The notes under the pieces were generated by a model. That model saw only the letters and a program-made list of their open reading frames with translations, had not been told where the DNA came from and did no database searches. The translations under genes were made by a program, and so were the position numbers. A stretch of 64,000 bases of DNA, taken from contig NZ_BMXE01000003.1 in assembly GCF_014651595.1 (NCBI RefSeq), positions 186,001-250,000 of the forward strand, read 5' to 3'. This document shows, in pieces, positions 54,752 to 63,940 of this stretch (the first letter of the stretch is position 1; each line of letters starts with the position of its first letter). This stretch comes from Pseudovibrio japonicus. GTDB lineage: Bacteria > Pseudomonadota > Alphaproteobacteria > Rhizobiales > Stappiaceae.

Positions 54752-55954
54752 ATGAAATTGTTTAGTTTATTTGCCGCAAATCTCGTTGCTTCAGTTGCGA
54801 TGGGAATTGCGCTTACGATTGTTCCCTGGGAGCTTGCCAATAGCGTTGGCGGGGGGAAGTTTCTTGCTTTTACTGCGAGTTGGTCAACAGCCGTGCTGAT
54901 CTTTGTGTCTCCGGTTGCTGGTCGTTTGGTAGACCGCTTATCGCGGCGGTTCGCCCTGATGGTTTGCGTTGTGACTATGGGAATAGTTTTGCAGATCAGC
55001 GCTTTGGCCTATGGCTCTGCGGTCCTGAAAGTGGCTGGTCTGAGCGTGTTCTATTTTCTCTCCCAGATATTTTTCTTGTTCTTCTACAACGCTCTAACGG
55101 CATTCATCCAAGAGGTTTTTGAGGAGGAAGAACGCGGCAAGGTGAATGGCTGGATGCAAGTTGAAATGCAGGCCTCAACCGTTCTCGTCGGCCTTTTGAT
55201 GATCTATTCCATCGAGAGCGAGGACTTCAGAAGCGTTCTTGTCTTAAACGGCTTCTTGCTGTTTTTATCGGCGCTTTTGCTTGGCGTTATTCCCTATTCT
55301 AAACAATCGAGACCGCAGCAGGCGAGGCGTTCAAGTGTTGTGTTTGCGACCATCTTGCGGCGTTACGATTTGGTGATGCTTGGGATCTGCGGAAGCGTGA
55401 GTTTTGTTTGCATCATGATGCTGAACATTGTGCATCCGGTTTATATGGTGAGCGTTCTTCAGCTGGATGTTTCAGCCCTTGCGAAACTGTCGATTGCATT
55501 CGGGATAGGGGCGGCGTTTTCGGGATTTATTGCTGGCAGGTGTGTACGAAAAGAAATTGCATTGCCCATCATGAAAACCTGCATAGTCTTGTACACCGCA
55601 ATGACCTTCCTGATGGCGCTGTTTCCGGATTTTCTGGTTATTCTTGTTTTGTTTGCAGGGCTTGGGGCTACAGGGTCGGCGATACGGGTTGCCTATAACA
55701 CCTACATCATGAGCGTGGTGGATGAGGCGATTTTTGGTAGCTACCTGTCAGTGATCAGCACGGTTACCTACATTCAGCGGACAGTCTTTGGGTTGTTGCT
55801 GGCGCTGATTATCGCGTGGTGGCCTGCCTCCAATTATTATTGGTTTGTTTTCGCGATCAGTTTTGCCGGGTTTGTGTTGCTGCTGGTCCATGGAGTGCTT
55901 GCCTCCGGGCACAGGCTTGAAATACCGGAGCTGGGCCGTGAGAAAGAGGCTTGA
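54752..55954 (+). CDS. MFS transporter, Mef-like efflux protein
   Basis: A 400-residue inner-membrane protein with about 12 hydrophobic segments. The loop between helices 2 and 3 is Gly-Arg-Leu-Val-Asp-Arg-Leu-Ser-Arg-Arg, close to MFS motif A. The overall length and pattern resemble the Mef/MFS_3 group of small-molecule exporters. ATG 54752 follows GGTGGGG. It is preceded by a SoxR-like promoter, a leader peptide and a hairpin, implying inducible expression. The substrate is unknown; redox-active drugs or aromatic amino acids are candidates suggested only by the control region. Confidence 0.85.
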   Translation: MKLFSLFAANLVASVAMGIALTIVPWELANSVGGGKFLAFTASWSTAVLIFVSPVAGRLVDRLSRRFALMVCVVTMGIVLQISALAYGSAVLKVAGLSVFYFLSQIFFLFFYNALTAFIQEVFEEEERGKVNGWMQVEMQASTVLVGLLMIYSIESEDFRSVLVLNGFLLFLSALLLGVIPYSKQSRPQQARRSSVVFATILRRYDLVMLGICGSVSFVCIMMLNIVHPVYMVSVLQLDVSALAKLSIAFGIGAAFSGFIAGRCVRKEIALPIMKTCIVLYTAMTFLMALFPDFLVILVLFAGLGATGSAIRVAYNTYIMSVVDEAIFGSYLSVISTVTYIQRTVFGLLLALIIAWWPASNYYWFVFAISFAGFVLLLVHGVLASGHRLEIPELGREKEA

Positions 55955-55993
55955 AGAGATTTGGGAGCGTACTGAGCGTGTCGGCAAGCTTCA

Positions 55994-56031
55994 CCCAGAA
56001 TGTTGATCGGGCGGTCGATCAACATTCTGGG
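55994..56031. terminator. Bidirectional hairpin between convergent genes
   Basis: Perfect 16-base arms CCCAGAATGTTGATCG / CGATCAACATTCTGGG with a 6-base loop, between the stop codons of the MFS gene and arsH. T tracts are poor, so it may work partly as an mRNA-stabilising end. Confidence 0.7.
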
Positions 56032-56041
56032 AGCTTTGGTT

Positions 56042-56758
56042 TTACTTCGTATTCACTCTCGCAGAGAGTGCTTCGGCGGATTCTTTGCGTTCGGAGTATC
56101 TATCCGTCAGATGCTCCGTGCGCCCGCGGGTGAGGTGGGTGAACTTCATGAGTTCTTCCATGACATCCACTACGCGGTCGTAGAGGGAGGACGGCTTCAT
56201 GCGGTCGTCGCCGTCAAACTCCAGAAATGCCTTGGGCATGGAGGACTGATTGGGGATGGTGATCATGCGCATCCAGCGGCCAAGCACGCGCATCTGGTTG
56301 ACGGCGTTGAAGCTTTGGGAGCCGCCGCTGACCTGCATCAGCGCCAGTGTTTTGCCCTGGGTTGGGCGAACTGCACCAACAGAGAGGGGCACCCAGTCGA
56401 TCATGGTTTTCATGATGCCGGTCATGGAGCCATGGCGTTCTGGCGAGCACCAGACCTGACCTTCGGACCACATCATCAGGTCGCGTAATTCCTGCACCTT
56501 GGGGTGGTCTGGCTCAGCGTCATCGGCCAGTGGCAGGCCGCTCGGGTTGAAGATGCGGGTCTCGGCGCCAAGCTGTTCCAGAATGCGCTGGGCTTCCAGA
56601 ATGGCAAGGCGGGAGAAGGAGCGTTTGCGCAAGGAGCCGTAGAGCAGCAGGATACGTGGAGCGTGGTCCGGTGCATTCTCTTTGCGCAAAGCATCAGTGT
56701 TGATCGGGTGGAAGCTGTCTGCTTCCAAATGTGGTAGGTCGGTCAAATCAAAGGACAT
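56042..56758 (-). CDS. arsH: ArsH, NADPH-dependent FMN reductase / organoarsenical oxidase
   Basis: A 238-residue flavoprotein with [11 protein letters not shown] (FMN phosphate loop, residues 40-50), [12 protein letters not shown] near 102-113, and Val-Ser-Gly-Gly-Ser-Gln-Ser-Phe-Asn. These are diagnostic of ArsH, which oxidises trivalent methylated arsenicals and has quinone reductase activity. Last gene of arsR-arsC-arsH, 12 bases after arsC. Confidence 0.93.
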   Translation of the reverse strand: MSFDLTDLPHLEADSFHPINTDALRKENAPDHAPRILLLYGSLRKRSFSRLAILEAQRILEQLGAETRIFNPSGLPLADDAEPDHPKVQELRDLMMWSEGQVWCSPERHGSMTGIMKTMIDWVPLSVGAVRPTQGKTLALMQVSGGSQSFNAVNQMRVLGRWMRMITIPNQSSMPKAFLEFDGDDRMKPSSLYDRVVDVMEELMKFTHLTRGRTEHLTDRYSERKESAEALSARVNTK

Positions 56759-56770
56759 TTTGGAGGCAGC

Positions 56771-57181
56771 TTATGTTTTTGCAGGGATGACGACTTCGCC
56801 GTCTTCTTTGGTGAATGCGCCAATCTGGTCTGCGCTGAGGATTCCCAGCAGCACGTCAGAGGGGCGGCAGAGGCGGGTGCCTTTGTCGGTGACGACGATC
56901 GGGCGGTTCATGAGGATTGGGTGTTCCTGCATGAAGTCGATCAGCTGATCGTCGGTCCACTTTTCATCATCAAGGCCAAGCTCCTCAAAAGGAGTGCCTT
57001 TTTTACGCAGTACTTCGCGAACGGAGAGACCGCTGTCCTTGATGAGCTTTTCCAGCGTTTCGCGGGAAGGCGGGGTTTTGAGGTATTCAATCACGACCGG
57101 TTCGGTGCCAGCCTGTTTGAGCATGGCGAGGGTGTTGCGGGAGGTGCCGCATTTTGGGTTGTGATAGATGATTGGGTTCAC
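56771..57181 (-). CDS. arsC: Arsenate reductase, glutaredoxin-dependent type
   Basis: A 136-residue cytoplasmic enzyme reducing arsenate to arsenite with glutathione and glutaredoxin. Active-site Cys11 is in Asn-Pro-Lys-Cys-Gly-Thr-Ser-Arg-Asn. The arsenate-binding arginine is in Leu-Met-Asn-Arg-Pro-Ile-Val, and a later arginine in Arg-Leu-Cys-Arg-Pro is at the family-conserved place. Second gene of the ars operon, 24 bases after arsR. Confidence 0.95.
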   Translation of the reverse strand: MNPIIYHNPKCGTSRNTLAMLKQAGTEPVVIEYLKTPPSRETLEKLIKDSGLSVREVLRKKGTPFEELGLDDEKWTDDQLIDFMQEHPILMNRPIVVTDKGTRLCRPSDVLLGILSADQIGAFTKEDGEVVIPAKT

Positions 57182-57205
57182 GTTTTAGATCTCCGGTGGT
57201 GTTGG

Positions 57206-57568
57206 TCAACAGGAAGAAAACGGGTTGAGACCCTGACACAGGGTCGGATCGCCGCTGCAGCAATCTTCTGTCAGGAAACGAAGCAGGCCGCGCATGGTCT
57301 GCGGGGCAATGGCGTAGCGCACCACGCGGCCTTCTCGCTGGGCGGTGAGGAGGTGGGCGCGTTCGAGCGTTGCTAGGTGGAACGACATGCGGGTGGGGGC
57401 GATGGACAGCTCGCTGGCGATCTGGCCAGATGGCAGGCCCTCCGGCATGGCTGTCAGGATCAGGCGGAAGGCAGCCAGTCTGTCCTTGTTTGCCAAGGCG
57501 GCAAAGGCCGCGACGGCGTCATCTTCCGGCAGCGGGGCAGCGGTGTCGCTCTGGGAAATCTTAGTCAT
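57206..57568 (-). CDS. arsR: ArsR family arsenite-responsive repressor
   Basis: A 120-residue winged-helix repressor: Gly-Gln-Ile-Ala-Ser-Glu-Leu-Ser-Ile-Ala-Pro-Thr-Arg-Met-Ser-Phe-His-Leu is the recognition region. The classic Cys-x-Cys site in helix 3 is absent. Instead a C-terminal cysteine cluster is present (Asp-Cys-Cys-Ser-Gly ... Leu-Cys-Gln ... Ser-Ser-Cys), as in ArsR proteins that bind As(III) with C-terminal cysteines. A palindrome just upstream (57577-57596) is its likely operator. ATG 57568 is used; no strong ribosome binding site. Confidence 0.88.
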   Translation of the reverse strand: MTKISQSDTAAPLPEDDAVAAFAALANKDRLAAFRLILTAMPEGLPSGQIASELSIAPTRMSFHLATLERAHLLTAQREGRVVRYAIAPQTMRGLLRFLTEDCCSGDPTLCQGLNPFSSC

Positions 57569-57832
57569 GAGCAAATACTACAAATATCCTTGTAGTGTTG
57601 CAATGAGTGTCTTCAGTGCGAGAGCGAAAAGCTGTGAGTGGGAGTGGAAAGGTGTTTGGTGGGAGAGAGAGGAGGGAGGCTTTGTTATTGTTGGGGATGC
57701 CTCCCTCCAGTCGTGTCAATGCCACTTGGGGTGGCATTGGGTGGTCAGGATGGGGGTGTGCTTATTATTGCTGCTTTTCTTGTTTGGGCATGTATCCCCG
57801 ATAAGCCCAGTGCTGGCATATCGGGGATACGT
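57569..57832. other. Spacer with two hairpins between arsR and pirin genes
   Basis: Besides the arsR operator it contains CAATGCCAC/GTGGCATTG (57718-57740) and a 12-base perfect stem GTATCCCCGATA/TATCGGGGATAC (57792-57830) just past the pirin stop codon. The second may end pirin transcription, though no T tract follows on the minus strand. Confidence 0.5.
57577..57596. promoter_or_regulatory. Putative ArsR operator
   Basis: Perfect inverted repeat ACTACAA-N6-TTGTAGT, 9 bases upstream of the arsR start, placed to block its own promoter. The size and placement fit ArsR/SmtB autorepression. Confidence 0.6.
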
Positions 57833-58564
57833 TTAGTGGCGCGGCGAGAGATGGAAGACAATGACCTCCGCGTCTTTGCCGTTGTTCAGCAGCAGTTGGC
57901 CCTGACCTTCTGCGTCGATGGCGTCACCTTCTGAGAGTGTTTCGCCGTTGATCTGTACCTCTCCGCGGGCCACGTGCACATAGACCGCACGTTCGTCATT
58001 CAGCTCAAAGCTGATGGTGTCAGCTCCGTTTAGCTTGCCGGAATAGACGTCTGCGGCGGCCTCGGTACGGATGGAGCCATTGCGACCATCGTGGGAGAGG
58101 AACAGTTGCAGTTTTCCATCGCGTTCTGCATCGCCCAAATCCATCATTTCATAGCGGGGCGTGGTGTTTTTGCGGTCTGGGATCAGCCAGATCTGGAGAA
58201 TATGGGTTTTCTCCGTGCTGGATGGGTTGAACTCGGAGTGCTGCACGCCGCTGCCAGTGCTCATGAACTGGATGCCACCTTTGTGGACGGTGCTGCCGTT
58301 GCCCATGGTGTCTTCGTGCGCCAGTGCACCTTCGAGCATGTACGAGAAGATCTCGAAATTCTCATGGGGGTGCATCGGGAAGCCAGCAGCTGGATCAATC
58401 CAGTCGTCATTCATGACACGCAGATTGTGGAAGTTCATGTTGTTACGGTCAAAATAACTGGCGAAGCTGAAAGAGTGGGCGGTTTTCAGCCAGCCTGCAT
58501 CCACATGGCCCCGCTGATGGGAGGGGCGTACTCTTAGGCGTAAATCAGTTGCGGTGTTGGTCAT
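57833..58564 (-). CDS. Pirin family protein (YhhW-like, possible quercetinase)
   Basis: A 243-residue bicupin. Metal ligands can be read in the N-terminal cupin: His-Pro-His-Glu-Asn-Phe-Glu near 64-70 and Gly-Val-Gln-His-Ser-Glu near 105-110. Pirins of the YhhW type show quercetin 2,3-dioxygenase activity in vitro; their natural role is uncertain. Upstream on the minus strand, GTTC-N7-GAAC may be an operator. Monocistronic. Confidence 0.88.
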   Translation of the reverse strand: MTNTATDLRLRVRPSHQRGHVDAGWLKTAHSFSFASYFDRNNMNFHNLRVMNDDWIDPAAGFPMHPHENFEIFSYMLEGALAHEDTMGNGSTVHKGGIQFMSTGSGVQHSEFNPSSTEKTHILQIWLIPDRKNTTPRYEMMDLGDAERDGKLQLFLSHDGRNGSIRTEAAADVYSGKLNGADTISFELNDERAVYVHVARGEVQINGETLSEGDAIDAEGQGQLLLNNGKDAEVIVFHLSPRH

Positions 58565-58943
58565 GGGACTCTCCGAATTTGTTAATTTCTTTTATTCCGT
58601 TGTCTTGACCCTAAAGATATTCTAGTTCTCAAAATGAACAAGGTAACGTTTGGTGATCTGATTGTTCGCTATTTTTGAACGAAGGAGCCTTTGCCGGTTT
58701 TCCGAAAGCTGCAAAATCCGGCTGCCAGTTTCATAAAAATTTCGTGGGGAGTGGTGCTGGCACAGATTCCTGTGCGCTACCTGTGCCAAAGCCTCTAAAT
58801 CTGTGGGTTAGTGGCCCGCCTTAAAGACTTCTCTATAAACCGTATGCGTAATCTGCGGATTGGTGAATAAGAGACTTCTGAGTCATCATGCCGCTGGCAT
58901 CCCAAACAGCTGCATTTTCGACTTGGAGCGTGGAACAGGTAGT
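58565..58943. other. Divergent promoter region, pirin / sbcD
   Basis: About 380 bases without a gene. It contains GTTC-N7-GAAC (near 58630-58650) close to the pirin promoter. The sbcD reading frame extends into this region without a ribosome binding site and is not counted as coding. Confidence 0.4.
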
Positions 58944-60191
58944 ATGGCGTTGAAAATCCTGCACACAGCAGACTGGCATATTGGCCAGAGTCTGAATGGC
59001 TGGTCACGCACTTATGAGCACCAACAGTTTTTCAGCGAGCTTGAAGAGTTGATTGAGCGCCATGAGGTGGACGCGCTGGTTGTTGCAGGGGATGTGTTTG
59101 ACAACCAGAACCCATCCGCAGACGCCACGCAGATGCTGTATGAGGCACTGGCCCGGTTTCGCGAAAAACGCCCGCATCTGATCACTGTGCTGACTGCTGG
59201 CAATCACGACCCTGCCGGACGGGTGGAAGCACCGGGTGTGCTGTTTCAGAAAATTGGTGTGCAGGCCGTGGGTATGGTGCGCAGGCAGGATGGCTTGCTT
59301 GATCTTTCCCACCATCTTGTGCCGTTGATGGATAGTGACGGTGCGGTGAAAGCCTACGTGCTGGCGCTGCCGTTTCCGCGCGCAACGGATTTGCCGGGCC
59401 TTAGCTTTTCCTCTTCAGAAGAGGGCTCGCCAGTGGTGCGGGCGGTGGCCGCTCTTTATGAGGCGGCTGTGTCTCAGGCTCGTGAGCAGATTGGCAAAAT
59501 ACCCCTTGTTGCAACAGGGCATTTGCATGTTGCTGGTGGGCTGGAATCTGAAGGGGCGGAGCGCCGCATCCTGATTGGCGGTGAACATGCCATGCCGTGG
59601 GAGCAGTTTCCTGATGATCTGACTTATGTGGCGCTTGGGCATTTGCACAAGCCACAAAAGGTGGGCAAGGAAACCATTCGCTATTCCGGCTCGCCGTTTC
59701 CTCTTTCCGTGACCGAGCAAAACTACAAGCACGGGGTAAACCTGCTGAGCTTTTCTGATGAGGGGGTGCTTTCCATTGAGCGCCTTGAGCTGACCCGTCC
59801 TGTGCCGTTCCATCGCCTGAAAGGTGACGGTGGTTTGTTGCTTGAAGAGTTGGAGCCTGCGCTTGTCGGTCTTGGGCTGGATGGGGAGCTACCGGTGGAG
59901 CAGCAGCCGTTTGTGCATGTGGATCTGAAGCCGCAGGTTTCAGCTGGCGGGCTGAAGGCGGAGGTGGACCAGATCCTTGCCCAGTATCCTGTACGCAGTG
60001 CCGGGGTTTCTGTTTTGCGGCCACAACGGCAAGAGAGTGTCAGTGCGGAAGCGGAGAGCCTGATCCGTCTTGCTGAAATTCAACCGGATGAGCTTTTCAA
60101 ATCTGCTTTTGAGCGGGTGCACGGCGTTGCGCCGGACGCCAAGCATCTGGACTATTTTTATCGCGCAATCGCTGATGCGGAGGTTGAGTAA
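58944..60191 (+). CDS. sbcD: Exonuclease subunit SbcD
   Basis: A 415-residue Mre11-type phosphoesterase, nuclease half of the SbcCD complex that opens hairpins and protein-blocked DNA ends. Metal motifs in order: Asp-Trp-His-Ile-Gly, Gly-Asp-Val-Phe-Asp, Gly-Asn-His-Asp, Gly-His-Leu-His-Val-Ala and Gly-His-Leu-His-Lys-Pro. ATG 58944 (Met-Ala-Leu-Lys-Ile-Leu-His-Thr-Ala-Asp) follows GGAACAGGT and starts at the conserved N-terminus. Its stop codon overlaps the sbcC start (TAATG). Confidence 0.96.
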   Translation: MALKILHTADWHIGQSLNGWSRTYEHQQFFSELEELIERHEVDALVVAGDVFDNQNPSADATQMLYEALARFREKRPHLITVLTAGNHDPAGRVEAPGVLFQKIGVQAVGMVRRQDGLLDLSHHLVPLMDSDGAVKAYVLALPFPRATDLPGLSFSSSEEGSPVVRAVAALYEAAVSQAREQIGKIPLVATGHLHVAGGLESEGAERRILIGGEHAMPWEQFPDDLTYVALGHLHKPQKVGKETIRYSGSPFPLSVTEQNYKHGVNLLSFSDEGVLSIERLELTRPVPFHRLKGDGGLLLEELEPALVGLGLDGELPVEQQPFVHVDLKPQVSAGGLKAEVDQILAQYPVRSAGVSVLRPQRQESVSAEAESLIRLAEIQPDELFKSAFERVHGVAPDAKHLDYFYRAIADAEVE

Positions 60192-63100
60192 TGCGTATTC
60201 TAGCGGTTCGTGGCGAGAACCTTGCCAGTCTGGCGGCACCGTTCGAGATTGACCTTGAACAGGAGCCTTTGAATGGGGCTGGTTTATTTGCGATTACCGG
60301 GGAAACGGGTGCGGGCAAGTCCACATTGCTGGATGCGTTGTGCCTTGCCCTGTTTGGGCAATGCCCGCGTTTAAGCGCTGCTGGCAGCAGTGACAGTGTG
60401 CCGGATGTTGCAGGTGCGGAGCTGAAAGAAACCAATGCGCGCACAGTGCTTACACGCGGTGCTGCCTCTGGTTATGCCGAGGCAGACTTTGTAGGCGCGG
60501 ATGGCGCGGGATACCGGGCGCGCTGGACTGTGCGCCGTGCCCGCAACAAAGCATCGGGCCGCTTGCAGAATGTGGAGCGCTCGCTGGTTCGTATGGAAGA
60601 TAATGCTGCGATTGAAAGCGGCATCAAGCAGGTGGATGCAGCTGTTGAAGAGCGGTTGGGGCTGACCTACGACCAGTTTAAGCGCACGGTGCTGCTGGCG
60701 CAGGGCGACTTTGATGCCTTCCTGAAAGCCAATGACAGCGAACGTGCCGCTTTGCTTGAAAAGGTAACGGGCACCCAGCGCTACCGGGATATTTCCAAGC
60801 AGGTCTTCCAGCGCTTTTCCGATGCTAAGGATGCTGTTGCCAAGCTGGAAGATAAGTCCGATGTGGCTGGCCTTCTGGAAGAGGACGAGCGCAATGATCT
60901 GGTTGGGCAGCAGGCTGAGCTGGAGCGGCAGTCCATGTCTGTTCAAAGTGATATGGATGCCATTGCCAAGTCGCTTGGGAACTTGCAGCGGCTGAGTGAT
61001 GCAAAGAGCAAGCTTGCCACCGCGCAGGATGAGTTTGTTGCCTTGAAGGCGCGGCATGAGGCTGCCAAGACCAAGCGGGATTTGAAGGCACAGTTTGAGC
61101 GCATCAAGTCTCTAGAGCCTGTGACCCAGCGCGTGGTTGATGCTGAAAAAGACGTTGCGGGCACACGTGCTGCCGCAGAAAAAAGTCAGGTTCTGCTGGA
61201 AGCTGCGCGCACGGACCTTGCTGGCAAAGACGAGCAAACCAAGCAAGCGGATGCGGTTTTGGGTGAGCTGGAGGCAGAACTTACCAAGCTGACACCGCAG
61301 TGGCGTGAAGCAGAGCAGCTGGACACCAAACTGAGCGAGCTTGAGGTTGAGGGCAAACAGCTGCGCGAGCGCTGTGATGTTGCTGCCGCGGAGGCCAAAC
61401 AGGCAGACGACGCGCTGGTGGCGCACGGCAAAGCTTTGGAAGAGAAAAAAGCGCTACAAGCCACTGTAAAAGAGCAGATGGAGCGGCTGAGCGCGACTAA
61501 GGTGCTGAAAGAGCGTCAGGACAGTTTATACGCTGATCTGGATGAGTTTGAGCGGGTTCAGGTTGCGCTTGCCAAGGATGGCGAGCATCTGCTTGAGATG
61601 CGCCAGCGTGAGAGTGAGCTGGATACGATCCAGAGCACGCTTTCTGCCCAGTTGGTTCAGTTTGCCACTGATCTGGAGGCTTGTGAAACTGATGTTGCTG
61701 CCAAGAAGACCGATATTTCTGCACTTGGCGCAACTAACGCACGCAAGAGTATGGAAAAGCTCTCTGCTTTCCGGGAGCGGGCTGAGAAGCTGAAAGAGAC
61801 TTCTCGTCAGTTCAAGAAAGCCAAGCGCAGCAAAAAGGCCGAGCAGGCGACCTGGCAGAAGCTGGAGGAGCAGATGGCCGGTTTGCAGCAGGCAAAAGAA
61901 AAGGCCGTCAGCGAGTTATCCTTTCGGGAACAAACCCTTGAGAAAGCCAGAGGCCTTTCCACCCTTGCTGAAGCGGCGCAAGGGGATGACGTAAAAGTTC
62001 TGCGCGCCGGGCTGGTGGAGGATGCCCCTTGCCCGGTTTGTGGTTCTGACCAGCACCCCGTAGATACACAGGAGGGCCGGGCTGCGTTGGACACGCTGTT
62101 CGGCGACGTGTTTCTACAGCGCAAGGAAGCGGAAGAAGCTTGTGCAGCTGCGCGGCGAAATCTAGACGAGATCAATCAGAAACTTGCTGCCTGTAAAGCC
62201 TCGAAGCAAAACGCCTTTGAGCTGCAAAACCGCTATGCAGCGGAAGCAGATGCTTTGCGCACCTCTGCCGATCAGCAATGGGCTGTGCTGGAACCTCCCT
62301 TTGCTCTGGAGCTGAGCGTTGATGATGTTCTTGAGACGCCAGAGCTGCTGGATGGGGTGCTGGATGAGGTAGTCCTCAAGGTAGAGGACTTGCGCCGCGT
62401 TCTGGATCAGGATGAAACGCTCCGCAAGGATCTGGAACAGCTGGACAGCAAGCTGCGGGAGTTGCGCGGGGCACATCACAAAACGGCGACCGAGCAACGG
62501 CAGAACGCTGAAGCGATTTCAGTAATCCGTGCGGAGCTTTCGCGCACTGAAGGGCGGCATAACGAGAACTCAGCGGCGCAAGTGCGTATGGAGCAGCGGT
62601 TGACTAAGATGCTGGAGGCCGGTGGCATGGCCGTCGTGTCTCTTGCTGCCGAGCTGCCAGCGCTGAGGGATGATTTGCAGGAGCGCATTTCCAATTGGAA
62701 TGCGCTTGAGCTGCAGGAGGGGACAACTGCTGCGGCCCTGCAATTTCTTGAGCAGAAGACGAGTGGTCTTGTTGAGCGGCGTGACGGGCTTGCCAAAACA
62801 TCCGGTGAGTTGCAGCGCCAACTGGAGCACCTTCGGACGCGGCATCAGGAGCGGTCTGCTGAGCGTAAATTGCTGCTGGGCGGTATGGCAACAGCAGCCC
62901 ATCGGGCAGCGGTTGACGAAAAACATAGCAACGCAAAAGAACGCGTAAAAAACGCAAGTAACGCACAAAACAACGCAAGAGATGAATTTGGGCGCCTTGA
63001 GGCTGGCTTAGCGGCGGCAAAGGCTGCTGAGGCAAAAGCGATTTTGGCGCTAACGGATTGTTCTGACAAGTTAAACTCGGAGCTTGCTGTTCTGGGGCTT

Positions 63101-63940
63101 ATGAGGGATGCCTATGATGGCCTGCGGGAGAGGGCATCTCACGAGCTGGACGCGCTGACGCTTGAGCTGAAGGCGCTGGATGATGCTTACATAGCAGCGC
63201 AAACTGCTGTTTCCACTTGGGAAAAGGAGCTTGCTGCGGTTCAGGCATTGCCTATGCCAGACCAGCCGCAGGAGGAGTTATCCTCTCAGCTGGAGACAAC
63301 CAAGCAGGTGCTTTCTAGCTTGCAGGTCAAACGCGGCGTTCTTTCTGAGAAGCTGCGGGTCGATGCTGAGGCGCGGGAAAAAGCCAAACAAATCATGGGC
63401 TTGCTTATGGAGGCAAAAGAGACTGCCAAGACCTGGGGAGCGATTTCTGAGGCGATTGGGTCTGCTGATGGCTCCAAGTTCCAGAAGGTGGCGCAGGGAG
63501 TTACTCTCGATTTGCTGGTGGAATTGGCCAACAAACAGCTGCACCAGCTCAAACCACGTTACCAGCTCAAACGCGCTGATTTCGGTCTCGGCCTTTTTGT
63601 TATCGACCGCGATATGGGCGACACACCACGTTCCACACGCTCGCTAAGTGGCGGAGAACGCTTCCTTATTTCGCTTAGCTTGGCTCTGGCTCTGTCCGGT
63701 TTGGAAGGCCGCCAGTCGTTTGTTGACACGCTCTTTATTGACGAAGGCTTCGGTTCATTGGACGCTGAAAGCCTTGACCTTGCCATTGATGCACTGGAAA
63801 TGTTGCAAGGGCAGGGGAGAAAAGTTGGCGTCATCAGCCACGTGGAAGCGCTGAAGGATCGGATTCCAGTTCAGGTTCAGGTACTTAGACAGGGAGCAGG
63901 GCGGAGCCGCGTTGCCGTCAATGCCCCGGCAGGATGGTGA
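60191..63940 (+). CDS. sbcC: Exonuclease subunit SbcC (Rad50-like ATPase)
   Basis: A 1249-residue SMC-like protein. The N-terminal Walker A is Gly-Glu-Thr-Gly-Ala-Gly-Lys-Ser-Thr at 37-45. Long coiled coils enclose the zinc hook Cys-Pro-Val-Cys near residue 615. The C-terminal half-ATPase has signature Leu-Ser-Gly-Gly-Glu-Arg-Phe near 1153 and Walker B Leu-Phe-Ile-Asp-Glu-Gly-Phe-Gly-Ser near 1180. Start overlaps the sbcD stop codon, giving translational coupling. Full length. Confidence 0.96.
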   Translation: MRILAVRGENLASLAAPFEIDLEQEPLNGAGLFAITGETGAGKSTLLDALCLALFGQCPRLSAAGSSDSVPDVAGAELKETNARTVLTRGAASGYAEADFVGADGAGYRARWTVRRARNKASGRLQNVERSLVRMEDNAAIESGIKQVDAAVEERLGLTYDQFKRTVLLAQGDFDAFLKANDSERAALLEKVTGTQRYRDISKQVFQRFSDAKDAVAKLEDKSDVAGLLEEDERNDLVGQQAELERQSMSVQSDMDAIAKSLGNLQRLSDAKSKLATAQDEFVALKARHEAAKTKRDLKAQFERIKSLEPVTQRVVDAEKDVAGTRAAAEKSQVLLEAARTDLAGKDEQTKQADAVLGELEAELTKLTPQWREAEQLDTKLSELEVEGKQLRERCDVAAAEAKQADDALVAHGKALEEKKALQATVKEQMERLSATKVLKERQDSLYADLDEFERVQVALAKDGEHLLEMRQRESELDTIQSTLSAQLVQFATDLEACETDVAAKKTDISALGATNARKSMEKLSAFRERAEKLKETSRQFKKAKRSKKAEQATWQKLEEQMAGLQQAKEKAVSELSFREQTLEKARGLSTLAEAAQGDDVKVLRAGLVEDAPCPVCGSDQHPVDTQEGRAALDTLFGDVFLQRKEAEEACAAARRNLDEINQKLAACKASKQNAFELQNRYAAEADALRTSADQQWAVLEPPFALELSVDDVLETPELLDGVLDEVVLKVEDLRRVLDQDETLRKDLEQLDSKLRELRGAHHKTATEQRQNAEAISVIRAELSRTEGRHNENSAAQVRMEQRLTKMLEAGGMAVVSLAAELPALRDDLQERISNWNALELQEGTTAAALQFLEQKTSGLVERRDGLAKTSGELQRQLEHLRTRHQERSAERKLLLGGMATAAHRAAVDEKHSNAKERVKNASNAQNNARDEFGRLEAGLAAAKAAEAKAILALTDCSDKLNSELAVLGLMRDAYDGLRERASHELDALTLELKALDDAYIAAQTAVSTWEKELAAVQALPMPDQPQEELSSQLETTKQVLSSLQVKRGVLSEKLRVDAEAREKAKQIMGLLMEAKETAKTWGAISEAIGSADGSKFQKVAQGVTLDLLVELANKQLHQLKPRYQLKRADFGLGLFVIDRDMGDTPRSTRSLSGGERFLISLSLALALSGLEGRQSFVDTLFIDEGFGSLDAESLDLAIDALEMLQGQGRKVGVISHVEALKDRIPVQVQVLRQGAGRSRVAVNAPAGW

